Counted from the first letter of the stretch, positions 18,440 through 27,537 are shown. The stretch is DNA of 64,000 nucleotides from JBBROS01 sp963752225 (GCA_963752225.1 CAVVXS010000009.1:682001-746000); one strand, 5' to 3'. Notes: generated by a model not told the origin, from the sequence alone. A program made the numbers and translations.

Positions 18440-19251
18440 TGCCGGATTGGCGTGAGCTCAACCGCGCCAATTGGGACGAGCGGGTGGCTGTGCACCGGGC
18501 CGTCGCTTACGGCAACGGACGCTGGGAGGACGGCACCGCCCGGCTGAACCCGATCGAGGCGGCGGAGTTGGGCGACGTCGCCGGGCAGCGCCTGTTGCAC
18601 CTGCAATGCCATTTCGGCCGCGACAGCCTGATCCTGGCGCGGGCCGGCGCCGAGGTGACCGGGGTTGATTTCTCCCTGCCGGCGATCGAGGCGGCGCGCG
18701 CCGACAGCGCGGCGCTCGGCATCCCGGCGCGCTTCGTCCACGCCGACCTGTACGACGCCCCGGCGGCGCTGCCGGAGCCGGCCTCGTTCGACCGCGTGGT
18801 CACCACCTGGGGCACGATCGGCTGGCTGCCCGACATCGACGGCTGGGCGCGCGTCGTCGCCCATTTCCTCAAGCCCGGCGGCCGGCTGTATTTCGCCGAC
18901 ATCCACCCCGTCGCCCTGGTCTTCGACGACCAGGCCCCCGAGGCCGCAGGCCGCCCCGGCTGGTTCGCGCCCTATTTCCTGCGCGACCCGCTCGAGATCG
19001 ACGACCCCAGCGACTACGCCGACCCGCACGCCATGCTGCAGAACGCGCGCACCGTGCAGTTCATGCACCCGCTCGCCGCGATCCTGGCGGCCTTGACCGC
19101 GGCCGGGCTGCAGCTCGACTGGCTGCACGAGCATCCCCGCCTGACCTGGAAGCAGTTCCGCTGCCTGGTGCGGGACGAAGAGGGGTGCTGGATCTGGCCC
19201 GACCGGCCCTGGTTCCCGCTGGCGCTGTCGTTGAGTGCGACGAGACGGTAG
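18439..19251 (+). CDS. Class I SAM-dependent methyltransferase
   Basis: 270 residues with the Rossmann-type methyltransferase core. The SAM-binding motif I is LLHLQCHFGRDSL (the Gly-rich loop is degenerate, as in this branch), followed by VTGVDFSLPAIEAAR and the motif around VTTWGTIGWLPD. HFLKPGGRLYFAD is the usual strand 5 region. The ATG shares one base with the previous stop. It is last in the five-gene operon and ends immediately next to the convergent stop at 19252. The methyl acceptor cannot be inferred. Confidence 0.85.
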
Positions 19252-19410
19252 CTACGGATCCACCTGCCGCCTGAACGCCTCGATGGCAGGCCGCAGCCCC
19301 TGCGCGATCAGCTCGGCGGCCGCAATGGCCGTATGAGCCCGGGCCGGGTCGAACTGCCCGTAGGACGCGGCCACGTCTTCCTCGACTTCGAACCAGCGCG
19401 CGTCGCTCAC
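19252..19410 (-). CDS. Small hypothetical protein (52 aa)
   Basis: Short open frame with protein-like composition: it starts VSDARWFEVEEDVAASYGQF and is predicted helical (AAIAAAELIA-type amphipathic stretch). Start GTG 19410 overlaps the stop of another short minus-strand frame as GTGA, the coupling pattern seen throughout this window. I do not recognise the family. Its stop abuts the convergent methyltransferase stop with no gap. It may be real or the surviving end of a decayed locus. Confidence 0.45.
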   Translation of the reverse strand: MSDARWFEVEEDVAASYGQFDPARAHTAIAAAELIAQGLRPAIEAFRRQVDP

Positions 19411-19550
19411 GGGATCGCCTGCGCGTCGGACAGCACGTGCGCGAGGAACCGCTCGTCGCAATATTGCATCGGCCGGATGTCGCACGGCAGCCCGAGTCGG
19501 GCACCCTCCTGCTCGGCCTCGGCACGCTTGCAAGCGGCGCGTCTTGAAGC
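19407..19550 (-). pseudogene. Possible 5'-truncated small gene upstream of the 52-aa ORF
   Basis: In this minus-strand frame the sequence RLGLPCDIRPMQYCDERF runs into FLAHVLSDAQAIP and stops at TGA (19407-19409), which overlaps the next GTG. The codon pattern looks coding, but no ATG/GTG start with a ribosome site is present before the divergent GMC gene. The only internal ATG would give a 20-residue peptide. The left part was probably lost, or a start outside normal rules is used. The upstream boundary given is approximate. Confidence 0.3.
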
Positions 19551-19596
19551 GGCACCGGCCCGCCGGCAAGCTCTCCGCTTTGCCTAGGAGCTGCCG

Positions 19597-21174
19597 ATGC
19601 TGGATGCCGAGTACGACTATGTCATCGTCGGCGGCGGGTCCGCGGGCGCTGTGCTGGCCGCGCGGCTCAGCGAGGACCCGTCCACGCGCGTGCTGCTGCT
19701 GGAAGCCGGCCGTGATTTTCGTTCCGCCGAGACGCCGGAGCACATCAGCGTACCCAACCCGATGCGGGCGATCGGCGATGACGGGTTCCGCTGGCCGAGG
19801 CTGATGGCCCGGCGCACCGAGCGGCAGGCGCCGCGGCTGCTGTGGCGTGGCCGGGCGATGGGCGGCAGCTCGACCATCAACGGCCAGATCGCGATCCGCG
19901 GCGTGCCCGACGACTTCGAGCGCTGGGCGGCGGACGGCTGCACCGGCTGGGGCTGGGCCGACATGCTGCCCTATTTCCGCAAGCTCGAGACCGACAAGAG
20001 CTTTCCCGATGCCCCGTACCACGGCGACCGCGGGCCGATCCCGGTGTTCCGGGCAGCGCAAGCGGATTGGGGCAGCGTGGACCGGGCGTTGCGGGACGCC
20101 GCACTCGGCCTCGGCTACGGCTGGTGCGACGACCACAACGCACCCGAAGGCACCGGCGTGTCACCCTACGCCATCAACAGCATCGCCGGCCGCCGCGTGT
20201 CCACCAATGACGGCTACCTCGAGCCGGCGCGCGACCGCGCGAACCTCACGATCGTCGGCGATGCGCTGGTGGAAACGGTGCAGCTCGAAGGCAACCGGCC
20301 GCATGCCTCGGGCGTGCGGGTTCGGCTCGGCGGCCAGGTGCACGTGCCCCGCGCGACCCGCGAGGTGATCCTGTGCGCCGGCGCCATCCATTCCCCCGCG
20401 CTGCTGCAGCGCTCCGGCATCGGCCCGGCGGCGCTGCTGCAGCGCCTCGACATCCCGGTCAGGGCCGACCGCCCGGTCGGCGAGAACCTGCTCGACCACC
20501 CGATCATCGGCGCCTTGCTGCATCTCCGCCCCGAGGCACGGGTGGCGACCGCGATGCACCGCCACACCAATTGCTGCCTGCGCTACGCGTCCGGGCTGGC
20601 CGGCGCCGGGGACAACGACATGATCATGATCGCCGGCAACCTGGCCGGCGCGCTGCTCGGACAGGGTGCGCCCGAAACCGCGCGCGGGCGGATCGCCGTC
20701 TCCGTCTACCAGGCGTTCAGCCAGGGCCACGTGCGCATCACCACCACCGACCCCGCCATCGACCCGGCGGTCGAAGAACGCATGCTGACCGACGAGCGCG
20801 ACCTCCTGCGCCTGCGCGACGGCGCCCGCCGGCTGCGCGCGATCTGCACCCACCCGGGCGTCACCGCGGTGGCCGAGCGCGTAGAGTACGGCCTGACCGG
20901 CCGCTCGATGGAGGAGGAGCTCGACGACGCCGCGCTGGACGAGTGGCTGTTTTCGGAATGCTCCGACGCGCAGCACGCGAGCGGCACCTGCCGCATGGGA
21001 GCCTCCGACGATCCGCGCACCGTGGTGGACACGGAGTGCCGGGTGATTGGCGCCACCGGGCTGCGGGTCATCGACGCGTCGGTCATGCCAGAGGTGCCGC
21101 GCGCCAACACGCATCTGACGACGGTGGCGATCGCCGAGCGGATGGCCGACGTGCTGCGCGGGCGTCGGCCCTGA
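19597..21174 (+). CDS. GMC family oxidoreductase (choline dehydrogenase-like)
   Basis: 525-residue FAD flavoprotein that oxidises alcohols. The dinucleotide motif is VIVGGGSAGAVLAARLSE at the N-terminus; RGRAMGGSSTINGQIAIRG is GMC signature 1; GAIHSPALLQRSGIGP is signature 2. The C-terminal block HASGTCRMG and the later RANTHLTTVAIAERMAD carry the His and Asn/His active-site residues. ATG 19597 follows AGGAG at 19586-19590. Without signal peptide it is likely cytoplasmic. It is followed by an M20 hydrolase and a molybdenum hydroxylase on the same strand, suggesting catabolism of an alcohol-bearing organic compound. Confidence 0.9.
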   Translation: MLDAEYDYVIVGGGSAGAVLAARLSEDPSTRVLLLEAGRDFRSAETPEHISVPNPMRAIGDDGFRWPRLMARRTERQAPRLLWRGRAMGGSSTINGQIAIRGVPDDFERWAADGCTGWGWADMLPYFRKLETDKSFPDAPYHGDRGPIPVFRAAQADWGSVDRALRDAALGLGYGWCDDHNAPEGTGVSPYAINSIAGRRVSTNDGYLEPARDRANLTIVGDALVETVQLEGNRPHASGVRVRLGGQVHVPRATREVILCAGAIHSPALLQRSGIGPAALLQRLDIPVRADRPVGENLLDHPIIGALLHLRPEARVATAMHRHTNCCLRYASGLAGAGDNDMIMIAGNLAGALLGQGAPETARGRIAVSVYQAFSQGHVRITTTDPAIDPAVEERMLTDERDLLRLRDGARRLRAICTHPGVTAVAERVEYGLTGRSMEEELDDAALDEWLFSECSDAQHASGTCRMGASDDPRTVVDTECRVIGATGLRVIDASVMPEVPRANTHLTTVAIAERMADVLRGRRP

Positions 21175-21229
21175 GCTTGCCAATCCGGCGTCCGGTCCGG
21201 TCTATTGGCAACGCATCGAGGAGACGGGA

Positions 21230-22540
21230 TTGATCGACGACGCCATCCACCAACGGCTGCAGGACGCGGTCGCCGCCGGGTTCGAGCGGCAGGTCGCGTT
21301 CCTGTCCGAGCTGGTCCGCTTTGCCTCGGTCCGCGGCGAGGAAGGACCGTTGCAGGACTGGATGGCCGGGCAACTGGCCGAGCGCGGCTACGCCGTGGAC
21401 CGCTACACGCTGGCCGATGTGGACCTGACCAACCTGCCCGGCTTCAGCCCGGTGATGGACACGGACTACAGCCGCGCGGTGCAGGTGGTCGGCACCAAGC
21501 GCGCCGCCGACCCCGCCGGGCGCAGCCTGATCCTGCAGGGCCACGTGGACGTGGTGCCGACCGGGCCGATCGAGCTGTGGACCACGCCGCCGTTCGAGCC
21601 CGCCGTGCATGACAACTGGCTGCATGGCCGCGGCGCGGGCGACATGAAGCAGGGCGTGTCGGCGATGGTGTTCGCGCTGGACGCGATCCGTGCCGCCGGG
21701 CTGGAGCCGGCTGCCGACATCACCGTGCAGACCGTGACCGAGGAAGAGTGCACCGGCAACGGCGCGCTCTCGACCCTTGCGCGCGGCTACCGTGCCGACG
21801 CGGTGTTGATCCCGGAGCCGACGGCGGCGACCATCACCCGCACCCATGTCGGCGTGATGTGGTTCCGCCTGCGCGTGCGGGGCGTTCCGGTGCACGTGGC
21901 GCAGGCGCAGTCCGGCTCCAACGCCATCATGTCGGCGTTCCACCTGATCCAGGCGCTGCAGCGCCATACCGAGGCGCTGAACGCCGCCGCCCGCGGCGAC
22001 CGCTGGTTCGGCGACATCCCCGACCCGATCAAGTTCAACCCCGGCGTGATCCGCGGCGGGGATTGGGCCAGCAGTACGCCATCCTGGTGCGAGGTCGATT
22101 GCCGCATCGGCCTGCTGCCCGGCACCAGCCTGGACGCGGCGCGCGCCGGGGTCGAGCGCTGCGTCGCCGACGCGGCGCGGGCGGACGGGTTCCTCGCCAA
22201 CAACCCGCCCGACCTCGTGTGGAACGGGTTTCAGGCCGACGGCTACGTGCTGGAGCCCGGCAGCGACGCCGAACGCGTGCTGGCCGCGGCGCACGGCCGC
22301 GTGTTCGGCGCCGACATGGAGGAGCGCCGCTCCACCGCGGTCAACGACACCCGCTTCTACGGGCTGTACCACCGCATGCCGGCGCTGTGCTACGGCCCGC
22401 TCGGCGAGAACCACCACGGCTTCGATGAGCGCGCCCATCTGCCGACCCTGCAGCAGGTGACGCTGGCGATTGCCGTGTTCGTCGCCGAATGGTGCGGCGT
22501 GCGCGAGCGCACCGAGGAGCCGACCCATCAACGCGGCTGA
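21230..22540 (+). CDS. M20 family deacylase (ArgE/DapE-like)
   Basis: 436-residue zinc amidohydrolase. Metal ligands and catalytic residues appear in the expected order: the His-x-Asp in LILQGHVDVVPTGP, the bridging Asp in GRGAGDMKQG, the Glu-Glu pair in VTEEECTGNG and the final His in GENHHGFDE. A dimerisation domain lies in the middle. These enzymes remove N-acyl groups from amino acids or similar amides. The start is TTG 21230 with GAGGAGA at 21218-21224. Its 3' end overlaps the proposed AUC start of the molybdenum hydroxylase by 14 bases. Confidence 0.88.
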   Translation: MIDDAIHQRLQDAVAAGFERQVAFLSELVRFASVRGEEGPLQDWMAGQLAERGYAVDRYTLADVDLTNLPGFSPVMDTDYSRAVQVVGTKRAADPAGRSLILQGHVDVVPTGPIELWTTPPFEPAVHDNWLHGRGAGDMKQGVSAMVFALDAIRAAGLEPAADITVQTVTEEECTGNGALSTLARGYRADAVLIPEPTAATITRTHVGVMWFRLRVRGVPVHVAQAQSGSNAIMSAFHLIQALQRHTEALNAAARGDRWFGDIPDPIKFNPGVIRGGDWASSTPSWCEVDCRIGLLPGTSLDAARAGVERCVADAARADGFLANNPPDLVWNGFQADGYVLEPGSDAERVLAAAHGRVFGADMEERRSTAVNDTRFYGLYHRMPALCYGPLGENHHGFDERAHLPTLQQVTLAIAVFVAEWCGVRERTEEPTHQRG

Positions 22541-24839
22541 CCCGAGGTCGCTCCGGCGCCTGGAAGACGACCGGTTCCTGCGCGGCGCGGGCCGCTACAT
22601 CGACGACGAGCCGTCCGCCGGGCAGTTGCATGCGGTGTTCGTCCGCTCGCCGCACGCCCACGCGGCGCTCGTGCGGATCGACGCCGGGGCCGCCGCGGCG
22701 GTCCCGGGAGTACGTGGCGTGTTCACCGCGGCGGACCTGATGGCGGACGGCGTCCGGCCGATCCCGAGCTCGATCGTGCTGCAATCGCTGGAGCCGCTGA
22801 TCGTGCCGCCGCGGCATGCGCTCGCGTCCGGCCATGCGCGCCATGTCGGCGAGCCGGTGGCGATCGTGGTCGCCGACACAGTCGCCGCCGCCCGCGACGC
22901 GGCCGAGCAGGTCGGTGTCGAGTACGACAGCCTTCCGTCGGTGACGGCGCTCGACGCCGCACTCGCCGAGGGTGCGCCGCAGGTCTGGCCGGAGGCGCCG
23001 GGCAACCTCGCCTACCGGTTCCAGCGCGGCGACCGTGCAGCGACCGAGGCGGCGTTCGCGGCGGCCGCGCACAGGGTTCAGCTCGACCTCGTGAACAACC
23101 GGGTGGTCGCCGCCTCGCTGGAAACCCGCGGCGCCGTGGCCCGGCACGACGCCGCGGCCGGGCGGCTGCATTTGGCGCTCAGCGGCCAAGGCGTGCACGG
23201 AATCCGCCACGACCTCGCCGCCTCGTTCGCGGTCGAGCCGGCCGCGGTCCACGTCACCTGCCCCGACGTCGGCGGCGGGTTCGGCATGAAGAACGTGGTG
23301 CACCCGGAATACGTGGCCCTGCTCTGGACGGCGCGGCGGCTGGACCGGCCCGTCCGCTGGATCGCCGAACGCACCGAGGATTTCACGTCCGGCGCGCATG
23401 GGCGGGACAACTTGACGACCGCGCGGCTGGCGTTGGACGCGGCCGGGCGGTTCACGGCGCTGCACGTCGAGACCATCGGCAACCTCGGCGCCTACGTCTC
23501 CGCCCTCGGCCCGGGCGCATCCACCAACGCGCCGTCCACCGCGATGGGCGGCGTCTATGCCATCCCGGCCGTGTTCATGGACGTACGCGGCGCCTTCACT
23601 CACACCGTGCCGCTCGACGCCTATCGCGGCGCCGGCAAGCCCGAGGCCAACTACCTCATTGAGCGTCTGTTGGACGTCGCCGCGCACGAGCTCGGCCGCG
23701 ACCCCGCCGAGCTGCGCCGCCTGAACCTGCAACGTGACTTCCCGTATCGCAGCGCGCTCGGCATCAGCATCGACACCGCGCAGCACGAGGACAACCTGTC
23801 CGCGGCGCTAGAAGCCGCCGACCGCGCCGGCTTCTCCGCCCGGCGCGAGGCGGCACGGGCGCGCGGCCGGCTGCTGGGCCAGGGCATCGCCTGCTTCCTC
23901 GAAACCTCGCGCGGCCAGCCGACCGAGGATGGCGGCATCCGCTTCCGGCCCGACGGCACGGTCGAGCTGCTGACGGGCACGCAATCCAACGGCCAGGGGC
24001 TGGCGACCTCGTTCGCGCAGCTCGCGTCCGCGCGGCTCGGCTTGCCAGTGGAGGCGTTCCGGCTGGTGCAGGCCGACAGCGACCGGATCGCCCGCGGCGG
24101 CGGCCATGGCGGCGCCCGCTCGCTGCCGATGGCCGGAACCGCGCTTTGGCTCGCCATCGACGCGGCGCTCGACAAGGCGCGGGTGGAGGCGGGCCGGCTG
24201 CTGCAAGCCGATGCGGCGCGGCTTCGCTTTGCGGACGGCGCGTTCCACTCCGACGAAGGCGGCGCCATCGCCCTGACCGAAATGCTCCGCAGCCTGCCCG
24301 CGGGCACGCTCGACGCCGACGCCCACAACCCGAACGACCAGTTCGTGTTTCCGAACGGCTGCCACCTCGCCGAGGTGGAGGTCGACCCCGAAACCGGGCA
24401 CGTCGCCCTGCTGCGCTACCTCGCGGTGGACGATTACGGTGTGCTGGTCAATCCGCTGCTGGCCGAGGGGCAGGTGCAGGGCGGCCTCGCCCAGGGGATC
24501 GGTCAGGCGCTGCTGGAGGCGGTGCACTACGATCCGGACTCCGGGCAGTTGCTGACGGCCTCGTTCTCCGATTACTGCCTGCCGCGCGCCGCCGACCTGC
24601 CGCCGCTCGAGGTGCGGTTCAACGAGCACCCGACCGCGCGCAACCCGCTCGGCGCGAAAGGTGCCGGGCAAGCGGGGGCGATCGGCGGGCCGCAGACGGT
24701 CATGTCCGCCATCGCCGACGCGCTCGGCATCGCCCATCTCGACATGCCGGCGACGCCGGAGCGGGTCTGGCGGGCGGCCCAGTCCAGGCGAGGGGCTTTG
24801 CCCCTCGACCCCAGCAAAGACAAGCCTTTGCAATCCTAA
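22527..24839 (+). CDS. Xanthine dehydrogenase/CO dehydrogenase-type molybdopterin-binding large subunit, apparent AUC start
   Basis: 770-residue Mo-cytosine/pterin large subunit that hydroxylates N-heterocycles, aldehydes or related compounds. N-terminal RRLEDDRFLRGAGRYIDD, the molybdopterin motifs DVGGGFGMKN and AYRGAGKPEANYLIER, and a C-terminal GAKGAGQAGAIGG are in order. The last one normally carries the catalytic Glu (GxGE); here it is Gln. The natural start aligned with the family is at ATC 22527 (INAADPRSL), 7 bases after GAGGAG (22514-22519); the only normal in-frame alternatives are TTG 22470 without a site or a later CTG. FAD and 2Fe-2S subunits are not adjacent. The last ~18 residues come from a repeat element. 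Confidence 0.85.
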   Translation: MNAADPRSLRRLEDDRFLRGAGRYIDDEPSAGQLHAVFVRSPHAHAALVRIDAGAAAAVPGVRGVFTAADLMADGVRPIPSSIVLQSLEPLIVPPRHALASGHARHVGEPVAIVVADTVAAARDAAEQVGVEYDSLPSVTALDAALAEGAPQVWPEAPGNLAYRFQRGDRAATEAAFAAAAHRVQLDLVNNRVVAASLETRGAVARHDAAAGRLHLALSGQGVHGIRHDLAASFAVEPAAVHVTCPDVGGGFGMKNVVHPEYVALLWTARRLDRPVRWIAERTEDFTSGAHGRDNLTTARLALDAAGRFTALHVETIGNLGAYVSALGPGASTNAPSTAMGGVYAIPAVFMDVRGAFTHTVPLDAYRGAGKPEANYLIERLLDVAAHELGRDPAELRRLNLQRDFPYRSALGISIDTAQHEDNLSAALEAADRAGFSARREAARARGRLLGQGIACFLETSRGQPTEDGGIRFRPDGTVELLTGTQSNGQGLATSFAQLASARLGLPVEAFRLVQADSDRIARGGGHGGARSLPMAGTALWLAIDAALDKARVEAGRLLQADAARLRFADGAFHSDEGGAIALTEMLRSLPAGTLDADAHNPNDQFVFPNGCHLAEVEVDPETGHVALLRYLAVDDYGVLVNPLLAEGQVQGGLAQGIGQALLEAVHYDPDSGQLLTASFSDYCLPRAADLPPLEVRFNEHPTARNPLGAKGAGQAGAIGGPQTVMSAIADALGIAHLDMPATPERVWRAAQSRRGALPLDPSKDKPLQS

Positions 24840-24905
24840 ACCTGTACATTGACCGGGGTTTGGGGCCCGCGGCCCCAACGGGTCGAGGGCAGAGCCCACG
24901 CCTTC
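24786..24905. repeat. Intergenic hairpin-rich inverted repeat (REP/MITE-like)
   Basis: A 120-bp element with outer inverted arms (24791-24810 against 24880-24897, GGGTCGAGGGCAGAGCCC on the right) and three internal hairpins: 24790-24806 (GAGGGGC/GCCCCTC, 3-nt loop), 24814-24831 (GCAAAG/CTTTGC) and 24860-24878 (TTGGGGCC/GGCCCCAA, 3-nt loop). It begins inside the end of the molybdenum hydroxylase gene and supplies its stop codon. It resembles the short palindromic elements scattered in acetic-acid-bacterium genomes, as I recall them, and could stop transcription. Confidence 0.72.
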
Positions 24906-24927
24906 CAGCACCGCCTTGGAGTGTTCA

Positions 24928-26106
24928 ATGCAGCGCAACTACGACGTGGTGATCATCGGCGGCGGCGTGATCGGCAGCTCGGTCGCCTACCACCTGTCGG
25001 CCAACCCGGATTTCACCGGCCGCATCGCCGTGGTCGAGCGCGACCCGGCCTACACCGCCTCCTCCTCGTCGCTGTCCACCAGCGCCATCCGGCAGCAGTT
25101 CGGCACCGTCCCGAACATCCGCATGTCCGATTACAGCATCGGCTTCCTGCGCGAGATCGGCACACGGCTCGCCGTCGATGGCGAGCCGGCCGATATCGGG
25201 CTGCGCGAGCCCGGCTACCTCATCCTCGGCACCCCCGACCAGATCCCGGTGTTCCACGCCAAGCATGCCGCCCAACGCGAATGCGGCATCCATTGCGAGC
25301 TGCTGGATCCCGACGAGATGCGGCGGCGGCATCCATGGCTGAACGTCAGCGACCTCGGCATCGGCTCTTACGGACCGGAGAAGGAAGGCTGGTTCGATGG
25401 CCCCGCCTTGCTGCAGGCGTTCCGGCGCAAGGCGCGGTCACAGGGGGTCGAGTATATCGCCGACAGCGTGGTCGGCATCGAGCGGGCGGCGCCCAACCGG
25501 CTCGGCGCCGTGGTGCTGGCCGGCGGCGACAGGTTGTCGGGCGCCGTGGTGGTGAACGCGGCCGGGCCATGGAGCGGCGCGGTCGCCCGCATGGCCGGGG
25601 TGGACGTTCCGGTGGTGCCGCTGAAGCGCTGCGTGTTCGTGCTCGACAGCCCCGAAAAGATCCCCCACGCGCCGTTCATCTTCGACCCCAGCGGCTTCTT
25701 CTTCCGGCCCGAAGGCCACCTCTATATCTGCGGCACGGCGCCGCGGACCGAGAACGCGCCGGACGATTTCGGCCTCGACGTCGATTACACCCTGTTCGAC
25801 GACGTGGTGTGGCCGGCGCTGGCGCACCGCATCCCGGGCTTCGAGGAGTTGCGCATGCTGCGCGCCTGGGCCGGGCTTTACGAGTACAACACCTTCGACC
25901 ACAGCGCGATCATCGGCCGCCATCCGGAGCTGGAGAACTTCCTGCTCGTCACCGGGTTCAGCGGCCACGGCATGATGCACTCCCCGGCGGCCGGCGCCGG
26001 CGCGAGCGAAATGATCCTCTACAACGAAGCCCGATCGATCGACCTCTCAGCCTTCGCCTTCGAGCGGATCGCCGCCAACCGACCCATTCCGGAGCACGTG
26101 TACTAG
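24928..26106 (+). CDS. FAD-dependent oxidoreductase of the DAO/sarcosine oxidase type
   Basis: 392-residue flavoprotein with N-terminal VVIIGGGVIGSSVAYHLS, the Rossmann FAD motif, and a C-terminal FSGHGMMHSPAAGAG, the second FAD contact of the D-amino acid oxidase superfamily. STSAIRQQFG is the family block following the motif. Members oxidise amines or N-methyl amino acids (sarcosine, glycine betaine derivatives, D-amino acids). ATG 24928 has GGAG 6 bases upstream. It lies just after the hairpin repeat, and its last 4 bases overlap the convergent M20 gene. Confidence 0.88.
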   Translation: MQRNYDVVIIGGGVIGSSVAYHLSANPDFTGRIAVVERDPAYTASSSSLSTSAIRQQFGTVPNIRMSDYSIGFLREIGTRLAVDGEPADIGLREPGYLILGTPDQIPVFHAKHAAQRECGIHCELLDPDEMRRRHPWLNVSDLGIGSYGPEKEGWFDGPALLQAFRRKARSQGVEYIADSVVGIERAAPNRLGAVVLAGGDRLSGAVVVNAAGPWSGAVARMAGVDVPVVPLKRCVFVLDSPEKIPHAPFIFDPSGFFFRPEGHLYICGTAPRTENAPDDFGLDVDYTLFDDVVWPALAHRIPGFEELRMLRAWAGLYEYNTFDHSAIIGRHPELENFLLVTGFSGHGMMHSPAAGAGASEMILYNEARSIDLSAFAFERIAANRPIPEHVY

Positions 26107-27482
26107 GAGCCCTGGCCGAGCAACTCCAAATACCGGATCCACCCCCGCACCCCGTCCCAAAGCCGCTCCAGCCGGAAGAACTCGTTGGGTGCGTGGTAGT
26201 CCTCGTCGGTAGTCGAGAAGCTGAAGAACACCGTCTCGATGCCCAGCCGGTCCGCGAAGATGCTGCCGATCGGGATGGTGGCGCCCATGCGCACCGGCAG
26301 CGGCGTTCGCCCGTACAGCTCCTCCAGCACCCGCATCGCCAGCTTCAGGCCCGGGTGATCGGCGCGGACGGACGCAGCGCGCGAACCGTGGTCGCGGGGC
26401 CGCACCTCCACCGTGACACCCGGCGGGCAGTGCCGGTGCAAATGCCGCTCGATCGCGCCGAGGATCGCAGCCGGGTCCTGGCCCGGCACCAGGCGGCAGG
26501 TGATCTTGGCGTGAGCCTCGGCCGGGATCACGGTCTTCGACCCCGCCCCGGTATAGCCGCCCCATAATCCGTTCAGCTCCAGCGTGGGACGCAGCCAGTT
26601 GCGTTCCAGCAGCGTCCAGCCCGCCTCGCCGGCGCCGGACGGGGCGCCGACCGAGCGGAGGTACTCGGCCTCGTCGAACGGGATTGCCGCCATGCTGCGC
26701 CGGGTTTCGGCCGAGGGCGGCTCGACCCCGTCGTAGAACCCGTCCACGGCCACCCCGCCATCGTCCCGGTGCAGGCTCGCAAGCAACCGGCTGATCGCCT
26801 GCAGCGGGTTGGCGACCGAGCCGCCGTGCCGGCCGGAATGCAGGTCCTTGGCCGCACCGCGTACCGTCAGCTCGAGCCCGCACATGCCGCGGCTCGCGAC
26901 CGTGACCGTCGGCAAATCCACGCGCCACATCGCGCCATCGGCCGACAGCACGAAGTCGGCCGCCAGCTCGGCCGCATGGGCGGCGACGAAGGCGTCGAGG
27001 TTGGCGCTGCCCATCTCCTCCTCGCCCTCGATCAGCAGCTTCACGTTCACCGGCAGCGCGCCGCGCGTGCGCATCAGCGCCTTGATCGCGGCCAGGGCGA
27101 CAATCATCGGGCCCTTGTCGTCCGACACGCCGCGGGCATAGAGGCGGCCGTCCCGGACCGTCGGCTCGAATGGCGGCGAGTTCCACGTCTCGACCGGGTC
27201 GGGCGGCTGCACGTCGTAATGCGCATACACCAGGATTGTCGGCCGGCCCGGCGCATGCAGCCAGTCCGCCGTCACCACCGGGTGCCCGGCGGTCGGCCGC
27301 ACCGCCACGTGCTCCAGCCCGCAGCCACGCATCTCGTCGGCCAGGAACGCCGCGCCACGCTCGATATCGGCGGCATAGGCCGGGTCGGTGCTGACGGTCG
27401 GGATGGCGGCAAAGCGGCGCAGGGTGCCGAGGATGTCGTCCCGATGCGTGTCCGCCCAGCGTTGCGGGTCCGCCTGGGTCAT
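26103..27482 (-). CDS. M20 family dipeptidase-type metallohydrolase
   Basis: 459-residue zinc hydrolase. Catalytic features are the His in ILVYAHYDVQPPDP, the Asp in ARGVSDDKGP, the Glu pair in LIEGEEEMGS, a central HSGRHGGSVANP dimer-domain block, and the last His in DEDYHAPNEFF. This set fits the carnosinase-like M20 dipeptidases rather than ArgE/DapE. Start ATG 27482 is chosen over an upstream GTG/ATG because a GAGGAA-type site precedes it. No signal peptide is apparent. It may process dipeptides or N-acyl amino acids imported by the nearby transporters. Confidence 0.88.
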   Translation of the reverse strand: MTQADPQRWADTHRDDILGTLRRFAAIPTVSTDPAYAADIERGAAFLADEMRGCGLEHVAVRPTAGHPVVTADWLHAPGRPTILVYAHYDVQPPDPVETWNSPPFEPTVRDGRLYARGVSDDKGPMIVALAAIKALMRTRGALPVNVKLLIEGEEEMGSANLDAFVAAHAAELAADFVLSADGAMWRVDLPTVTVASRGMCGLELTVRGAAKDLHSGRHGGSVANPLQAISRLLASLHRDDGGVAVDGFYDGVEPPSAETRRSMAAIPFDEAEYLRSVGAPSGAGEAGWTLLERNWLRPTLELNGLWGGYTGAGSKTVIPAEAHAKITCRLVPGQDPAAILGAIERHLHRHCPPGVTVEVRPRDHGSRAASVRADHPGLKLAMRVLEELYGRTPLPVRMGATIPIGSIFADRLGIETVFFSFSTTDEDYHAPNEFFRLERLWDGVRGWIRYLELLGQGS

Positions 27483-27537
27483 GGTGCCGGTTCCTCGGTT
27501 CGGTAAGGCCGCCAGCATAGCGGACCCGGACCGCCGC

